A stretch of 64,000 bases of DNA from Lacticaseibacillus zeae DSM 20178 = KCTC 3804 (GTDB lineage Bacteria > Bacillota > Bacilli > Lactobacillales > Lactobacillaceae): NCBI RefSeq assembly GCF_000260435.1, contig NZ_BACQ01000014.1:24595-88594 (forward strand), written 5' to 3'. Positions within the stretch are counted from its first letter, which is position 1; every line of letters begins with the position of its first letter. Made by a program: the position numbers and the translations under genes. Below are positions 9,733-19,774 of this stretch, piece by piece. A model generated the notes under the pieces. That model saw only the letters and a list, made by a program, of their open reading frames with translations. It was not told where the DNA came from and searched no databases.

Positions 9733-10950
9733 TCAGAAATAACCCGAAAAGTAAGGCTCTTCCATTGGGACGGCATTTTCCAACAATTTAATGGCGTGTT
9801 TACTTGCCGAAAGCCGCTCGATTTGGGCCAAATAAGAAGGCCGCCGATAACTCATGAGCATGGTTGTCAGTGTCTGAATGTCTGTCGTAATGGCTTCGCC
9901 CACCGGCCGATCGGTAATATGCACTTGCTGATTTTCATCCCAATAAACCCCAAAGGTGCCGTTGTTCCATGGCGCTAACGGATCACTCACAATAAAGTGG
10001 AATGGTTCCGTCGTCTCGGTTGCAAACGGGTATTGTGCCAAGAAGGCTTTGACATCCACAATCCGCGCCATGAAGTAAGGTTTGATGGTTTGATAGATAT
10101 CCCCGTCATCCAAGAGAAAATGCAACGGCTCATTTTTGTAAATATTGCCTTTAACATGTGTCACCATCGAAAAATGGGCACTGATGAAGTTCCACAACCC
10201 GACGCGGGCTTCCTGATTGGTGTAGATCATTTCCTTCACGTGGAAAACCTCGTCCGCAATCCAATACAAAACATAGCCTTGAGGTTGATCATCGGCATCA
10301 TAATACACACCGGCTGTCCGTTCTTCTTCATTTTCCCAGCGCCAATACTCATCCCAGTTTAACTGGTTGCGAATCATGGCGCCGTGATTTTTCATGGCGA
10401 AGCGGTTGTACGTTTCAATCACGTCAGGATCATCAATTTCCAGACGTTCAACGTGGCCAGGCACATTAACCTGTTTCGGCAGCTGAGTATCTTTGACGTC
10501 AAACGTGAGATGATCCGACATAATCTCCCAGCCTTTTTTGCGATAAAACGGAATGCTGTAGGGATACAGATACGAAATCCATTGTTTGTGGCTACGCATA
10601 TGCTCCAAGCCCAACTTAACTAAATCATGCATCAGCCCATGACCCGCGTATTCCGGATAAGTCCCGACGCCGGTTAGTCCGGCCATTTGATACAACGTCC
10701 CATGAATGTTCACCGTGCAAGGATAAATAGCAAGCGAGCTAACAAGCTCATCTTTATGGAACCACCCCAACACATCTGACTTTTCCAAAACCGGACGCTT
10801 GGCCCGCTCCAACTCGCCTTCTTCATAGCCGGATTGTTCTAAGTCTTTTTGCGTGACCTGAAACACATAAGTCAAAAGATCGTTGAACTGCTCAAGATCC
10901 TTAGGTGTCACTGGCTTAATGACCAGTGACTTGCGTATGTTGTCCTCCAT
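9733..10950 (-). CDS. Eis-like GNAT family N-acetyltransferase
   Basis: A 405-aa protein with the layout of the Eis family: an N-terminal GNAT domain (GLTGVGTYPEYAGHGLMHDLV near residue 90 is the acetyl-CoA loop region), a second GNAT-like domain, and a C-terminal sterol-carrier-like domain. Family members acetylate amines on aminoglycosides, peptides or proteins; the substrate here is unknown. The start at 10950 follows the recD2 stop by only 6 nt, so it is probably last in the gpm-TPR-recD2 operon. Confidence 0.85.
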   Translation of the reverse strand: MEDNIRKSLVIKPVTPKDLEQFNDLLTYVFQVTQKDLEQSGYEEGELERAKRPVLEKSDVLGWFHKDELVSSLAIYPCTVNIHGTLYQMAGLTGVGTYPEYAGHGLMHDLVKLGLEHMRSHKQWISYLYPYSIPFYRKKGWEIMSDHLTFDVKDTQLPKQVNVPGHVERLEIDDPDVIETYNRFAMKNHGAMIRNQLNWDEYWRWENEEERTAGVYYDADDQPQGYVLYWIADEVFHVKEMIYTNQEARVGLWNFISAHFSMVTHVKGNIYKNEPLHFLLDDGDIYQTIKPYFMARIVDVKAFLAQYPFATETTEPFHFIVSDPLAPWNNGTFGVYWDENQQVHITDRPVGEAITTDIQTLTTMLMSYRRPSYLAQIERLSASKHAIKLLENAVPMEEPYFSGYF

Positions 10951-10956
10951 ACAAAA

Positions 10957-12366
10957 TTAATTCTCCTTCGTCATAAACATTTGCGGGGTTATACCATCCA
11001 TTCCAATCATCGGATCAATTTTCTGTGAGGCTGCCAGTGCCGGCGTTAACTGGTGAGGCGCCGTTTTGGCAGGCCTAACTTCATTATCCGAGTCGGAACC
11101 ATTTGTGTCAATTTGTGCGGATTGTTGCGGCAAAGCTGGTTGTGGCTCCGCAGCTTCTTCAACAGTCGTTTGTGATCCTTCGATGTCAAACACCTGCTGC
11201 AACCGCTGAACCAACCCCGTGTGCCGATTGACGGCCACTTCACCAACCGCCGTTTCAAAAGCCGCTAGTTCGCCAACCAGAATCAGAAATGACTTTGCCC
11301 GGGTAATGGCGGTATAGAGTAAGTTTCGCCGCAACATTCGGCGACTTTGCAAGGTTAACGGCAAAATCACCATCGGAAATTCGCTCCCTTGAGCTTTGTG
11401 GATCGATGTCGCATAGGCAAGCGTGATTTTGCTAAAATCGCTACGCTTATAGGTGATCTCATTGCCGTCAAAATCAATCGTCAGCTCATCGGTTTTGCTA
11501 GGTGCTTCCTTTGCTAACGTAATCCCGACAATCTGGCCGATTTCGCCATTGAAGACATTCTGATTAGGATCATTGACCAGTTGCAGGATTTTATCACCGA
11601 TTCGATACTCGGTGTCGCCAAAATGAACGGTTTTGGTCCGCGCGCTACGTTTAGGATTTAAAATATTCTGCAGCATTGGATTGAGGCGATCAATTCCCGC
11701 CGTTCCGCGATACATTGGCGCCAAAACCTGAATGTCGGCGATCGAAAACTGCTTAACAGCAGCCCGCTTCACGACCTGACCCACGACTTCCGGCACTTGG
11801 CTAGGCGTGCATGCCAAAAAACTGCGATCCACTTGCGGTTGCGTGAAATCGTCAGGAAGTTTACCGGCATTCACCGCATGAGCTAACGGAATAATCGAAC
11901 TATCGGCGTCCTGGCGATGAATATGGGTTAAAGCTGCTTGTGGCAATGCGCCGCTGCGTAAAAGATCCGCGAAAACCTGACCCGGACCCACACTAGGCAA
12001 CTGATCCTTATCCCCGACCAAAACAATCTGCATGCCGGGATGAAGCGCGGTCAACAGCGTCCGAAATAAATACGTATCGACCATCGACATTTCATCAATA
12101 ATCAACAGCCCATCCGGCAGATCATTAGGCGCAAAATCCTGCGTATCTACGCCCAGTCCCAATAATCGATGAATGGTACTGGCCGGTAATTGCGTCGTCT
12201 CACTGATTCGCTTAGCTGCGCGGCCAGTCGGTGCTGCCAACATGATTGGAAATGGATCATCCGAGTTATACTGATTGGCATCTAACGAGAGGTCATGTAG
12301 TCGCGCATAAGTGCGAACGATACCATCTGTCACGGTCGTTTTTCCGGTACCGGGGCCGCCAGTCAA
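10957..12366 (-). CDS. recD2: RecD2 helicase, C-terminal part (frameshifted from the N-terminal part)
   Basis: SF1B 5'-3' DNA helicase motor. It has Walker A GGPGTGKTT at the very start, Walker B LLIIDEMSM, motif III GDKDQLPSVGPG, motif V HKAQGSEF and motif VI LYTAITRAK, with a Gln/Ser-rich tail. It begins at a TTG inside the helicase domain with no ribosome site, so it is not a separate gene. The frame is open back to 12402, where it joins the upstream ORF after the A7 run. With one extra A, or a -1 slip, the product is about 822 aa, a normal RecD2 length. Confidence 0.85.
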   Translation of the reverse strand: MTGGPGTGKTTVTDGIVRTYARLHDLSLDANQYNSDDPFPIMLAAPTGRAAKRISETTQLPASTIHRLLGLGVDTQDFAPNDLPDGLLIIDEMSMVDTYLFRTLLTALHPGMQIVLVGDKDQLPSVGPGQVFADLLRSGALPQAALTHIHRQDADSSIIPLAHAVNAGKLPDDFTQPQVDRSFLACTPSQVPEVVGQVVKRAAVKQFSIADIQVLAPMYRGTAGIDRLNPMLQNILNPKRSARTKTVHFGDTEYRIGDKILQLVNDPNQNVFNGEIGQIVGITLAKEAPSKTDELTIDFDGNEITYKRSDFSKITLAYATSIHKAQGSEFPMVILPLTLQSRRMLRRNLLYTAITRAKSFLILVGELAAFETAVGEVAVNRHTGLVQRLQQVFDIEGSQTTVEEAAEPQPALPQQSAQIDTNGSDSDNEVRPAKTAPHQLTPALAASQKIDPMIGMDGITPQMFMTKEN

Positions 12367-13424
12367 CAGAAAAATCGGCGAGCGTAAAGCCGTGACAATT
12401 GCTTTTTTTGGACATCATCGTAGGCAATGCCGGTGTCTGCCTGCACTTCCGCTAACGTTTTTTCAATATCTGGCAGCTCAGGTTCTTCAGCCTTCGCGCC
12501 TGCTTCGGCTAATCCCTTCAACTGACGGGCAATCTGCCACTCTGAATCATAGAGCCGTTTAGGAGAAATCCGCTTACCTTCAGCGACCAGCTCATTATCT
12601 TTAGCCAGAGTCACAATGGCCTGACCAACGTCATCCGGCTTAACGGCAATATTCCGTGCCCGCTCTAACAAATCAAGTGTCTGGGTAACCAGTGTGCGCA
12701 GTTCGACAAAAGTGTCCCCTTCACCATCGGTCAGGCGTTGTAGCGTGTCCATGACGGCACCGCCGAGACGCAATTGCGAATCCGGTGCGATATTCAATTT
12801 GGCAGCAATTTGATCGGCGCGGGTAAACCCGATGCCGGCAATATCATTGATGAGTTGATACGGGTTTTGCTTAATCACTTCTAGCGCATCATTTCGGTAC
12901 TGCTGATAAATCCGCCCAGCCATGTTACTGGTGAAGCCGTAATCATTCAGTCCGATGATGACGCGTTCCATGCCTTGATTCGTCTTGAGATTGTCAACCA
13001 GCATTTTTCGCTTTGCAGCGGTGATGCCAAGTCCCTCAAGCGATGCCGGGTCGTCGAGAATCTGATTAATCGCATCCACTCCGAGCTTATCAATGATCTT
13101 CTCGGCAGTTTTAGGCCCGATGCCCGGAAACTTATCCGAACTGAGGTAATTGATCAAACCGGTTTTATTGGTTGGCTGATCAACGTGATAATTATCTGCC
13201 TGAAACTCTTGGCCATATTTGGGATGGTTAATCACATGACCGGTAAAGGTGTAAGTTTCGTCTTCCTTGATATCACCAAATGTTCCGGTCACGACAATAT
13301 CCGGTTCTGTCCAGGTGATGGTCGTAGCCGTAATATCAATCAGGAGAATTTTAAAAAAATTCGTTGGATTCTGAAAGAAAATGCTTTTGACCCGGCCGGT
13401 GACACTATCCTCATGCCTGTCCAT
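12363..13424 (-). CDS. recD2: RecD2 helicase, N-terminal part (frameshifted)
   Basis: N-terminal OB-like and helix-hairpin-helix region of RecD2 (FPGIGPKTAEKI, DIAGIGFTRADQI), which acts in DNA damage tolerance. The reading frame leaves the family sequence after DDVQKK and stops 13 codons later (RRFFC then TGA). The shift is at a run of seven A (12409-12403, minus strand). AGGAGG lies 6 nt from the ATG at 13424 and 3 nt from the ATG at 13427, so I prefer 13424. The start overlaps the end of the TPR gene. Confidence 0.85.
   Translation of the reverse strand: MDRHEDSVTGRVKSIFFQNPTNFFKILLIDITATTITWTEPDIVVTGTFGDIKEDETYTFTGHVINHPKYGQEFQADNYHVDQPTNKTGLINYLSSDKFPGIGPKTAEKIIDKLGVDAINQILDDPASLEGLGITAAKRKMLVDNLKTNQGMERVIIGLNDYGFTSNMAGRIYQQYRNDALEVIKQNPYQLINDIAGIGFTRADQIAAKLNIAPDSQLRLGGAVMDTLQRLTDGEGDTFVELRTLVTQTLDLLERARNIAVKPDDVGQAIVTLAKDNELVAEGKRISPKRLYDSEWQIARQLKGLAEAGAKAEEPELPDIEKTLAEVQADTGIAYDDVQKKQLSRLYARRFFC
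12402..12409 (-). other. A AAA AAG slippery heptamer / homopolymer frameshift site in recD2
   Basis: In the upstream frame the codons are CAA AAA AAG, so the heptamer A AAA AAG is in the phase needed for -1 slippage (X XXY YYZ). A weak 4-bp hairpin (CGGC/GCCG) starts 9 nt downstream; no upstream Shine-Dalgarno-like stimulator is evident. A simple A8-to-A7 deletion explains the data equally well. Confidence 0.5.
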
Positions 13425-14079
13425 CATGACCCTCCTGTAGCTTTAAAAACCGGTTGATGTCGGCAACGGCGCTGGCCTTTTGATCATAACCCTTCGGATC
13501 GAGTCGCTTGGCTTCATCCAGATAATGGCTGCCATCTTTGCCAGCGGCACTTAACGCCATGCCATAAGTAAACAGAATTTGTGGTTGCTTGTCGTCTAGC
13601 AACGGCTTCAAAATGTCCGCTGCCGCGTCAAATGCCTGCGCTGCCAACAACAGATCGGCTGCAAGTAAGGCCGCGTCGGTTTGTTTAGGCGCCAATTCGT
13701 GGGCAGTGAGGGCAAATGCCAACGCTTTCTTGGGCTGGCCCGCTTGTTGATAACTCAACGCCAACATATAGGTGGCATCATTTTTGAGGTGCTTGTCCTT
13801 GCGACACTTGGCAAACCAGGCTGCTGCGGCTGGATAATCCGCCTGGGCATAGGCAAATAAGCCGGCCGTGTATTGGAGTTCAATATCAGTCGGGAAAAGG
13901 TTGCGGGCTTTGGCAAGGAGTTCACCCGCCTGATCCAAAGCTTTCAAACTGATGAGCATTGTTGCCAACATGGCATAGCGCTTAGGATCTTTAGGTGCAG
14001 CATCAATGGCTTTGACTGCTGCATGAATGGCTTCTTCGTGTTTTCCTTGGTTAAATGCGGTTAAAATATCTGAATCCAT
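13411..14079 (-). CDS. TPR-repeat protein (YrrB-like)
   Basis: Helical 222-aa protein built of tetratricopeptide-type repeats. Segments such as AMLATMLISLKALDQAGELLAKARNLFP and YMLALSYQQAGQPKKALAFALTAHEL show the A8/G8/A20/P32 spacing. TPRs bind partner proteins. It sits between the phosphatase gene and recD2, as yrrB does before recD2 in Bacillus. The ATG at 14079 is chosen because AGAGG lies 6 nt upstream; the TTG at 14118 lacks a ribosome site. Confidence 0.85.
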   Translation of the reverse strand: MDSDILTAFNQGKHEEAIHAAVKAIDAAPKDPKRYAMLATMLISLKALDQAGELLAKARNLFPTDIELQYTAGLFAYAQADYPAAAAWFAKCRKDKHLKNDATYMLALSYQQAGQPKKALAFALTAHELAPKQTDAALLAADLLLAAQAFDAAADILKPLLDDKQPQILFTYGMALSAAGKDGSHYLDEAKRLDPKGYDQKASAVADINRFLKLQEGHDGQA

Positions 14080-14121
14080 AACAACCTCTTTACTCATATC
14101 GTGGTCATGCTGTGTCAAAAA

Positions 14122-14784
14122 TCAAATGGTGTCGGTTGGTTTTGGCGGTTCTGGTAAAAAGCCGGTCTCGTTCCAGTCGATTAATTTAAACGGCAAACTT
14201 GGTCCATCTGCCTGTAAAATCGTCACGCTGCTGTTTGTAAGGCCACCGTCTTTGCGAATCTCGGCTAATGGCGTCCCCAGCAAGCTTTGAATGACTGCAG
14301 CCAACGCGGCGCCATGACTGACGTACAACAAATTGGCCTCACCGGTTCGATCCATTGCGACCGTCGCAACAATGGCCGGAATGGCGCGATTGATCAGCTG
14401 GGGAAACGACTCGCCATGAATTTTTCGCGGATCATAAGCAGCCGGTTCATGCCGAAAAGCATGTAGCTCTTGCGGAAAGTGCTTGGCAACGTCACTGAAC
14501 GTCATGCCTTCCATTTTGCCCAAGTTGAATTCGCGCAACGCCGGCATAACCGTTAACGGAATCGTCTCATTTAAATCTTTGATTAAAGTCTGCGCCGTCA
14601 CCCGCGCACGTTTGAGCGGACTCACATAGGCGTGGGCAAAAGGAATGCCACGCAAATAGTCGGCTAATGCCTTGATTTGCTCAAAACTTTCCGGAAGCAA
14701 CGGGGAGTCCCCATTTCCGCCTTGATAACGTCCTTGATTATTCCATTCGGTTTTGCCATGGCGTACAAAATATAATTTGGTCAC
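14122..14784 (-). CDS. Histidine phosphatase family protein (phosphoglycerate mutase-like)
   Basis: The N-terminus KLYFVRHGKTEWN holds the catalytic RHG motif whose His forms the phospho-enzyme; the second His is in YVSHGAALAA near residue 155. The 220 aa length fits GpmB/CobC-type phosphatases rather than the 230-250 aa glycolytic GpmA. The substrate is not evident. The GTG at 14784 has AAAAGGAG 8 nt upstream; a GTG at 14793 overlaps that site. It appears to head the operon TPR-recD2-acetyltransferase. Confidence 0.88.
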   Translation of the reverse strand: MTKLYFVRHGKTEWNNQGRYQGGNGDSPLLPESFEQIKALADYLRGIPFAHAYVSPLKRARVTAQTLIKDLNETIPLTVMPALREFNLGKMEGMTFSDVAKHFPQELHAFRHEPAAYDPRKIHGESFPQLINRAIPAIVATVAMDRTGEANLLYVSHGAALAAVIQSLLGTPLAEIRKDGGLTNSSVTILQADGPSLPFKLIDWNETGFLPEPPKPTDTI

Positions 14785-14886
14785 GAGCCGCACTCCTTTT
14801 ACGTCTTAACCTTTTCATTATCAGTATTTTCGCCATAAATATCAAGCACACTCAGGGATGGATCAAAACTGACAAGTGGTACCTTT

Positions 14887-15000
14887 AACGCGTTCGCCGG
14901 CGCAGGAGTCTGCGTGTAAGGACCTTGGTCGCAATGGCAAAGAACGCCATCACGCCCAAGGCCACCTACACTCCGACTCCTAAGCGCGCCGGCTCACGCT
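14887..15000 (+). repeat. Family A palindromic repeat, copy A1
   Basis: About 114 bp. The left arm CGTTCGCCGGCGCAGGAGTC...GTGTAAGG and the right arm CCTACACTCCGACTCC...GCGCGCCGGCTCACG are imperfect inverted repeats with ~50-nt arms. Copies also occur near 19.6, 31.7, 60.0, 60.1 and 63.9 kb. Not coding. It ends 12 bp before the family B element. Confidence 0.85.
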
Positions 15001-15011
15001 TAAAAAATCGT

Positions 15012-15394
15012 GGCTGAGCCATAATTTTACGAGAACGTTCATGGATTAATGAATCACGAACAATCAAAAAAGCTGAGGCAATAAGTTCCGAGTCGTGCCA
15101 AACTCCGCAATCTCCGGCCAGCTGGGGCTGGCGACGCGAAGCTAGAGCGGAGACGGCGCTTTGAGCCAGAAGCCCGCTGTCTCAAAGTCGCCTAACAACA
15201 TCAGCGACAAAGCCCGGTCGCTGTGTTGTTTGCACGGCTGAGCCCCATCTGGCCTACGATTACTCCGCTTTGGCACTCATAGCTTAAATGACCTCACTGA
15301 ATTACCCCATAGAAACAAAAGATGAACATACTCTCGATAACGACAAAGAGTATGTTCATCTTTTTTAGTCTGGCTGTGAATTATGACCCAGCCT
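15012..15394 (+). repeat. Family B structured intergenic element, copy B1
   Basis: About 383 bp bounded by inverted ends GGCTGAGCCATAATT and AATTATGACCCAGCC. The core (about 15093-15287) is a branched palindrome: outer arms GTGCCAAA...GGCCAG...TGGGGCT pair with AGCCCCA...CTGGCC...TTTGGCAC. They enclose hairpin GGCGCTTTGAG/CTCAAAGTCGCC and hairpin AACAACATCAGCGAC/GTCGCTGTGTTGTT. A terminator-like hairpin (15317-15366) follows. A second copy is at 45275-45643. No ORF or transposase inside. Confidence 0.8.
15317..15366. terminator. Terminator-like hairpin in element B1, downstream of mnmA
   Basis: GATGAACATACTCT pairs with AGAGTATGTTCATC, with A/T runs outside both arms. It lies about 60 nt past the mnmA stop on the minus strand and could end that transcript. 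Confidence 0.75.
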
Positions 15395-15426
15395 CTGAAG
15401 CTTTTCTAATCGGTCATTACTCGTTA

Positions 15427-16752
<1,326 letters not shown>

Positions 16753-19023
16753 TTATGCCCGCCGTTCCGGAGCTTCGTTATATTGGCGCAATGCCTGGCC
16801 AGTACGGGATTGTTTGACCTGCATACTAGCTTCCGGGGTTCCGGCGTATAAAATCCGCCCACCATAAATGCCAGCATCAGGACCCATATCAATTAACCAG
16901 TCTGCCTGACTGATGACTTGCAAGTTGTGTTCGACAATGATCAGTGAATTTCCGGCAGCCACCAAATCGTCAAACAAGCGCAACAATTTGGTGATGTCCT
17001 GTAGGTGGAGGCCGGCTGTCGGTTCATCGAGTAAGTACACTTCACCGGTGCGGTTTAATTCAACCGCCAGCTTAAGGCGCTGCTTTTCCCCACCGGACAA
17101 CGTTGTCAGCGGCTGACCGAGTGTTAGGTAATCAAGCCCCACGCGCGCCATATTCCGTAACGGCTTGGCAATCTCACTTGTTTCAGCGAAAAAGGTTTGC
17201 GCCTTGGCAATCGGCATTTGTAACACGTCGGCAATATTTTGGCCGTGATAGGTGTAACTCAGTGCCTGATCGTTATAACGGCGCCCGTGGCACTGTTCGC
17301 AGACGGAGACAACCGGATCCATGAAGGCCATATTCGTGATCGTCACACCTTTACCTTTGCAGCGTGGGCAGGCGCCGCGACCGTTGTAGCTAAACCAACT
17401 GCTACCAACATGGTTAGCGTGAGCAAAAACTTTGCGAATCGGGTCAAGAATTTTCAGGTAAGTTGCCGGCGTCGAGCGAATATTGGCGCCGATGTCGGTC
17501 TGCGCCAGATCAATGTATGGCACCGTCAGATGATCGCGTAATGCGCTGACCAGCGTACTTTTACCTGATCCGGCGACTCCGGAAATCACGGTTTCGATAC
17601 CCAGGGGAATAACGGCGTGGACGTCTTTCAGATTGTGCCGGTGAATGTGGGGCAAATCCAGCGTTGTCTTGGCTGGCCGCGGCTTGCGAAACGTCAGTCG
17701 CTGTTTAAGCAGTCGCCCAGTGAGCGCCTGGCTAGCCAGCAACTGCGGATAAGTGCCGGTGAACGTGATGTGGCCACCGGTTGTGCCGGCACCGGGACCG
17801 ACTTCGACAATGTAATCGCCTAATGCAATTAACGCCGGATTGTGTTCGACAATCAAAATCGTGTTGCCTTTTTGCTTTAACCGCACTAGTGCCCGCTTAA
17901 TTAATTCAATGTCATGCGGATGGAGGCCGACGCTGGGTTCATCAAGAATATAAACCATGTCAACCAAGGCGCTGGTCAGGAATTTAGCGATTTTGATGCG
18001 TTGGGTCTCACCGCCGGAAAGTGTTTCTGTCGGCCGATCTAATGAAAGGTACCCTAGCCCGATATCAATCAAAGCATCGATTTTCCGTAGCAGTTCGCGA
18101 ATCACATCTTGCGCTAATGGAACCTGAATTTTCTTCAAAAACTCCCGCACATTGATCAGATCCATTTTTAGGACCTGCGCAATATTGGTCTGATTGATGA
18201 GGCAAGTCAACACTTCCGGACGCAAGCGCGTGCCATGGCATGCAGGGCAGGGTTTGCGCGTCACGATTTCAGCAAGTGCTGCCTTATGGTGCTCCGCTTC
18301 TTTCTTACCAATAATCGACCGCTTGATGCGCGGCACAACCCCTTCATACAGCGCCGTTCGTGGCCACTTGGCAGGCGCATGTTGGAGCGTCTGCTGCGGC
18401 GCATATAACAATAATTTCATTTCTTCCGGTGTGTAATCCCGCAACGGTTTATCGTTGTCAAACAACCCACTATAGGCATAGCGCCGCCACCGCCAAGTAT
18501 CCGGCCCAAAGCTGACGAATGTGATAGCCCCTTCGTTTAATGATTTGTTTGGATCGATCAACTTTTTAACGTCAATATCATCGACATAGCCGAGTCCCTG
18601 ACAGGTTTGACACATCCCCTGTGGCAGGTTGAATGAAAAGGTATCCGAATAACCGATGAAGGGTTTGCCGATCCGGGAAAACAACAGCCTTAAAAGTGAA
18701 TAAATCCCGGTATAGGTAGCTAGGGTCGACCGCGCATTTTTCCCGATTCGTTTTTGCTCAACCACGATGGCCACCGGTAAATGGTCAATCGAACCCACGT
18801 CGGGCTGGCCATACTTGGGCAGATATTGCTGGGTAAAGCTCGGAAAGGTTTCGTTTAGTTCCCGGCGCGATTCAGCCGCGATGGTATCAAAGACCAACGA
18901 CGACTTGCCTGATCCAGAACGCCCGACGAAAACGGAAATGGCGTACTTTGGAACTTTAATATTCACATGTTGCAGATTGTTCTGATTGGCGTTATGAACT
19001 TCGATGAAGCCGTGTTCGAACAT
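16753..19023 (-). CDS. UvrA-like ABC ATPase (short UvrA paralogue)
   Basis: A 756-aa protein with two ABC ATPase halves: Walker A GRSGSGKSS (about residue 33) and GVAGSGKST (about 485), signature motifs LSGGETQR and LSGGEKQR, and a zinc-type CPRCKGKGV...CEQCHGRRY pair. It is about 200 residues shorter than UvrA (~940 aa), which matches the UvrA2/DrrC-like paralogues often linked to resistance to DNA-binding drugs. True excision-repair UvrA is unlikely. The ATG at 19023 has a GGGGG ribosome site. It lies between DUF1831 and mnmA. Confidence 0.88.
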   Translation of the reverse strand: MFEHGFIEVHNANQNNLQHVNIKVPKYAISVFVGRSGSGKSSLVFDTIAAESRRELNETFPSFTQQYLPKYGQPDVGSIDHLPVAIVVEQKRIGKNARSTLATYTGIYSLLRLLFSRIGKPFIGYSDTFSFNLPQGMCQTCQGLGYVDDIDVKKLIDPNKSLNEGAITFVSFGPDTWRWRRYAYSGLFDNDKPLRDYTPEEMKLLLYAPQQTLQHAPAKWPRTALYEGVVPRIKRSIIGKKEAEHHKAALAEIVTRKPCPACHGTRLRPEVLTCLINQTNIAQVLKMDLINVREFLKKIQVPLAQDVIRELLRKIDALIDIGLGYLSLDRPTETLSGGETQRIKIAKFLTSALVDMVYILDEPSVGLHPHDIELIKRALVRLKQKGNTILIVEHNPALIALGDYIVEVGPGAGTTGGHITFTGTYPQLLASQALTGRLLKQRLTFRKPRPAKTTLDLPHIHRHNLKDVHAVIPLGIETVISGVAGSGKSTLVSALRDHLTVPYIDLAQTDIGANIRSTPATYLKILDPIRKVFAHANHVGSSWFSYNGRGACPRCKGKGVTITNMAFMDPVVSVCEQCHGRRYNDQALSYTYHGQNIADVLQMPIAKAQTFFAETSEIAKPLRNMARVGLDYLTLGQPLTTLSGGEKQRLKLAVELNRTGEVYLLDEPTAGLHLQDITKLLRLFDDLVAAGNSLIIVEHNLQVISQADWLIDMGPDAGIYGGRILYAGTPEASMQVKQSRTGQALRQYNEAPERRA

Positions 19024-19172
19024 CTAGCGTCCCCCTAACCATTCTTGTGCTTGCTGACGCGCGCTCATCACAACGCGCCGGCTTACGCTAAAAAAACTTT
19101 TAATAATACCAGCTTAGCACTTTTGATTTGCAGACATGACCATCACGGCGATTCAATCATTCATGCTCAACG

Positions 19173-19213
19173 AAAAAAGCAGCAATCTCCTCACACAAGA
19201 AGATTACTGCTGG
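19173..19213 (-). terminator. Terminator after the DUF1831 gene
   Basis: On the minus strand AGCAGTAATCT pairs with AGATTGCTGCT and is followed by TTTTTTCG. It separates the iscS-DUF1831 unit from the UvrA paralogue gene. Confidence 0.85.
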
Positions 19214-19225
19214 TTTCAAACCCGA

Positions 19226-19567
19226 TTACTTAGGTTCAATAACGCCGCGTTCAATTAAATTGTTAACCCAGTATTGATACTGTTCAACATTTTCTTTGGT
19301 ACGGTCGTTTTTAAAAATGTTAATCGCCTTTAGGCCGTTCCCAGTAGTTACATCAAGTTGAAACTTGTCCAGGTTCTTCGCCACCGTCATTTTGAGCTTA
19401 TTCGCCGTCGTGTACGGTGAGTTAGGATCCAGAGACCGTTGCAACTGAAAATTGCCATTCTTGGTTTGAACAAAGCCAAGATCGATCAACGTGAACCGTT
19501 TCAACTCTGAACCAATTCGATAAGTCTTCGGATCGCCTTGCGCAGATCCTGTGGGTGCTAATGCCAT
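19226..19567 (-). CDS. DUF1831 domain protein
   Basis: A 113-aa protein of the lactobacillar DUF1831 family, usually encoded beside a cysteine desulfurase as here; function unknown. The sequence is soluble and contains RFTLIDLGFVQTKNGNFQLQ. The frame is open to 19765, but that extension is family A repeat sequence. The ATG at 19567 has AGGAGG 10 nt upstream and is the start I support. Context suggests a link to sulfur transfer, which is inference only. Confidence 0.85.
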   Translation of the reverse strand: MALAPTGSAQGDPKTYRIGSELKRFTLIDLGFVQTKNGNFQLQRSLDPNSPYTTANKLKMTVAKNLDKFQLDVTTGNGLKAINIFKNDRTKENVEQYQYWVNNLIERGVIEPK

Positions 19568-19583
19568 TATGAAACATCCTCCT

Positions 19584-19697
19584 GAGCGTGAACCGGCGCG
19601 CTCGGAGTCGGAGTGTAAGTGGCCTTGGGTGTGATGGCGGTCTCTGCCATTGCGACCGAGGTCCTTACACGCAGACTCCTGCGCTGGCGAACGCATT
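19584..19697 (-). repeat. Family A palindromic repeat, copy A2
   Basis: Inverted orientation relative to A1, between iscS and the DUF1831 gene, so it is probably within their mRNA. Partial repeat ends (GAGCGTGAACCGGCGCG) continue at 19704-19741, which suggests nested or decayed copies. Confidence 0.85.
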
Positions 19698-19774
19698 AAT
19701 GTGTGAGCGTGAACCGGCGCGTTAATATGAGCGTGAACACGCTTTACTAACATTAAGTTTAGCATATCATGCGG

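Noticed and set aside
15012..15394. Family B considered as an insertion sequence
   Set aside because: No transposase ORF in any frame and no clear target-site duplication; at most a non-autonomous element.
19568..19765. Extended N-terminus of the DUF1831 protein
   Set aside because: It is made of translated family A repeat sequence; a good ribosome site marks the ATG at 19567.
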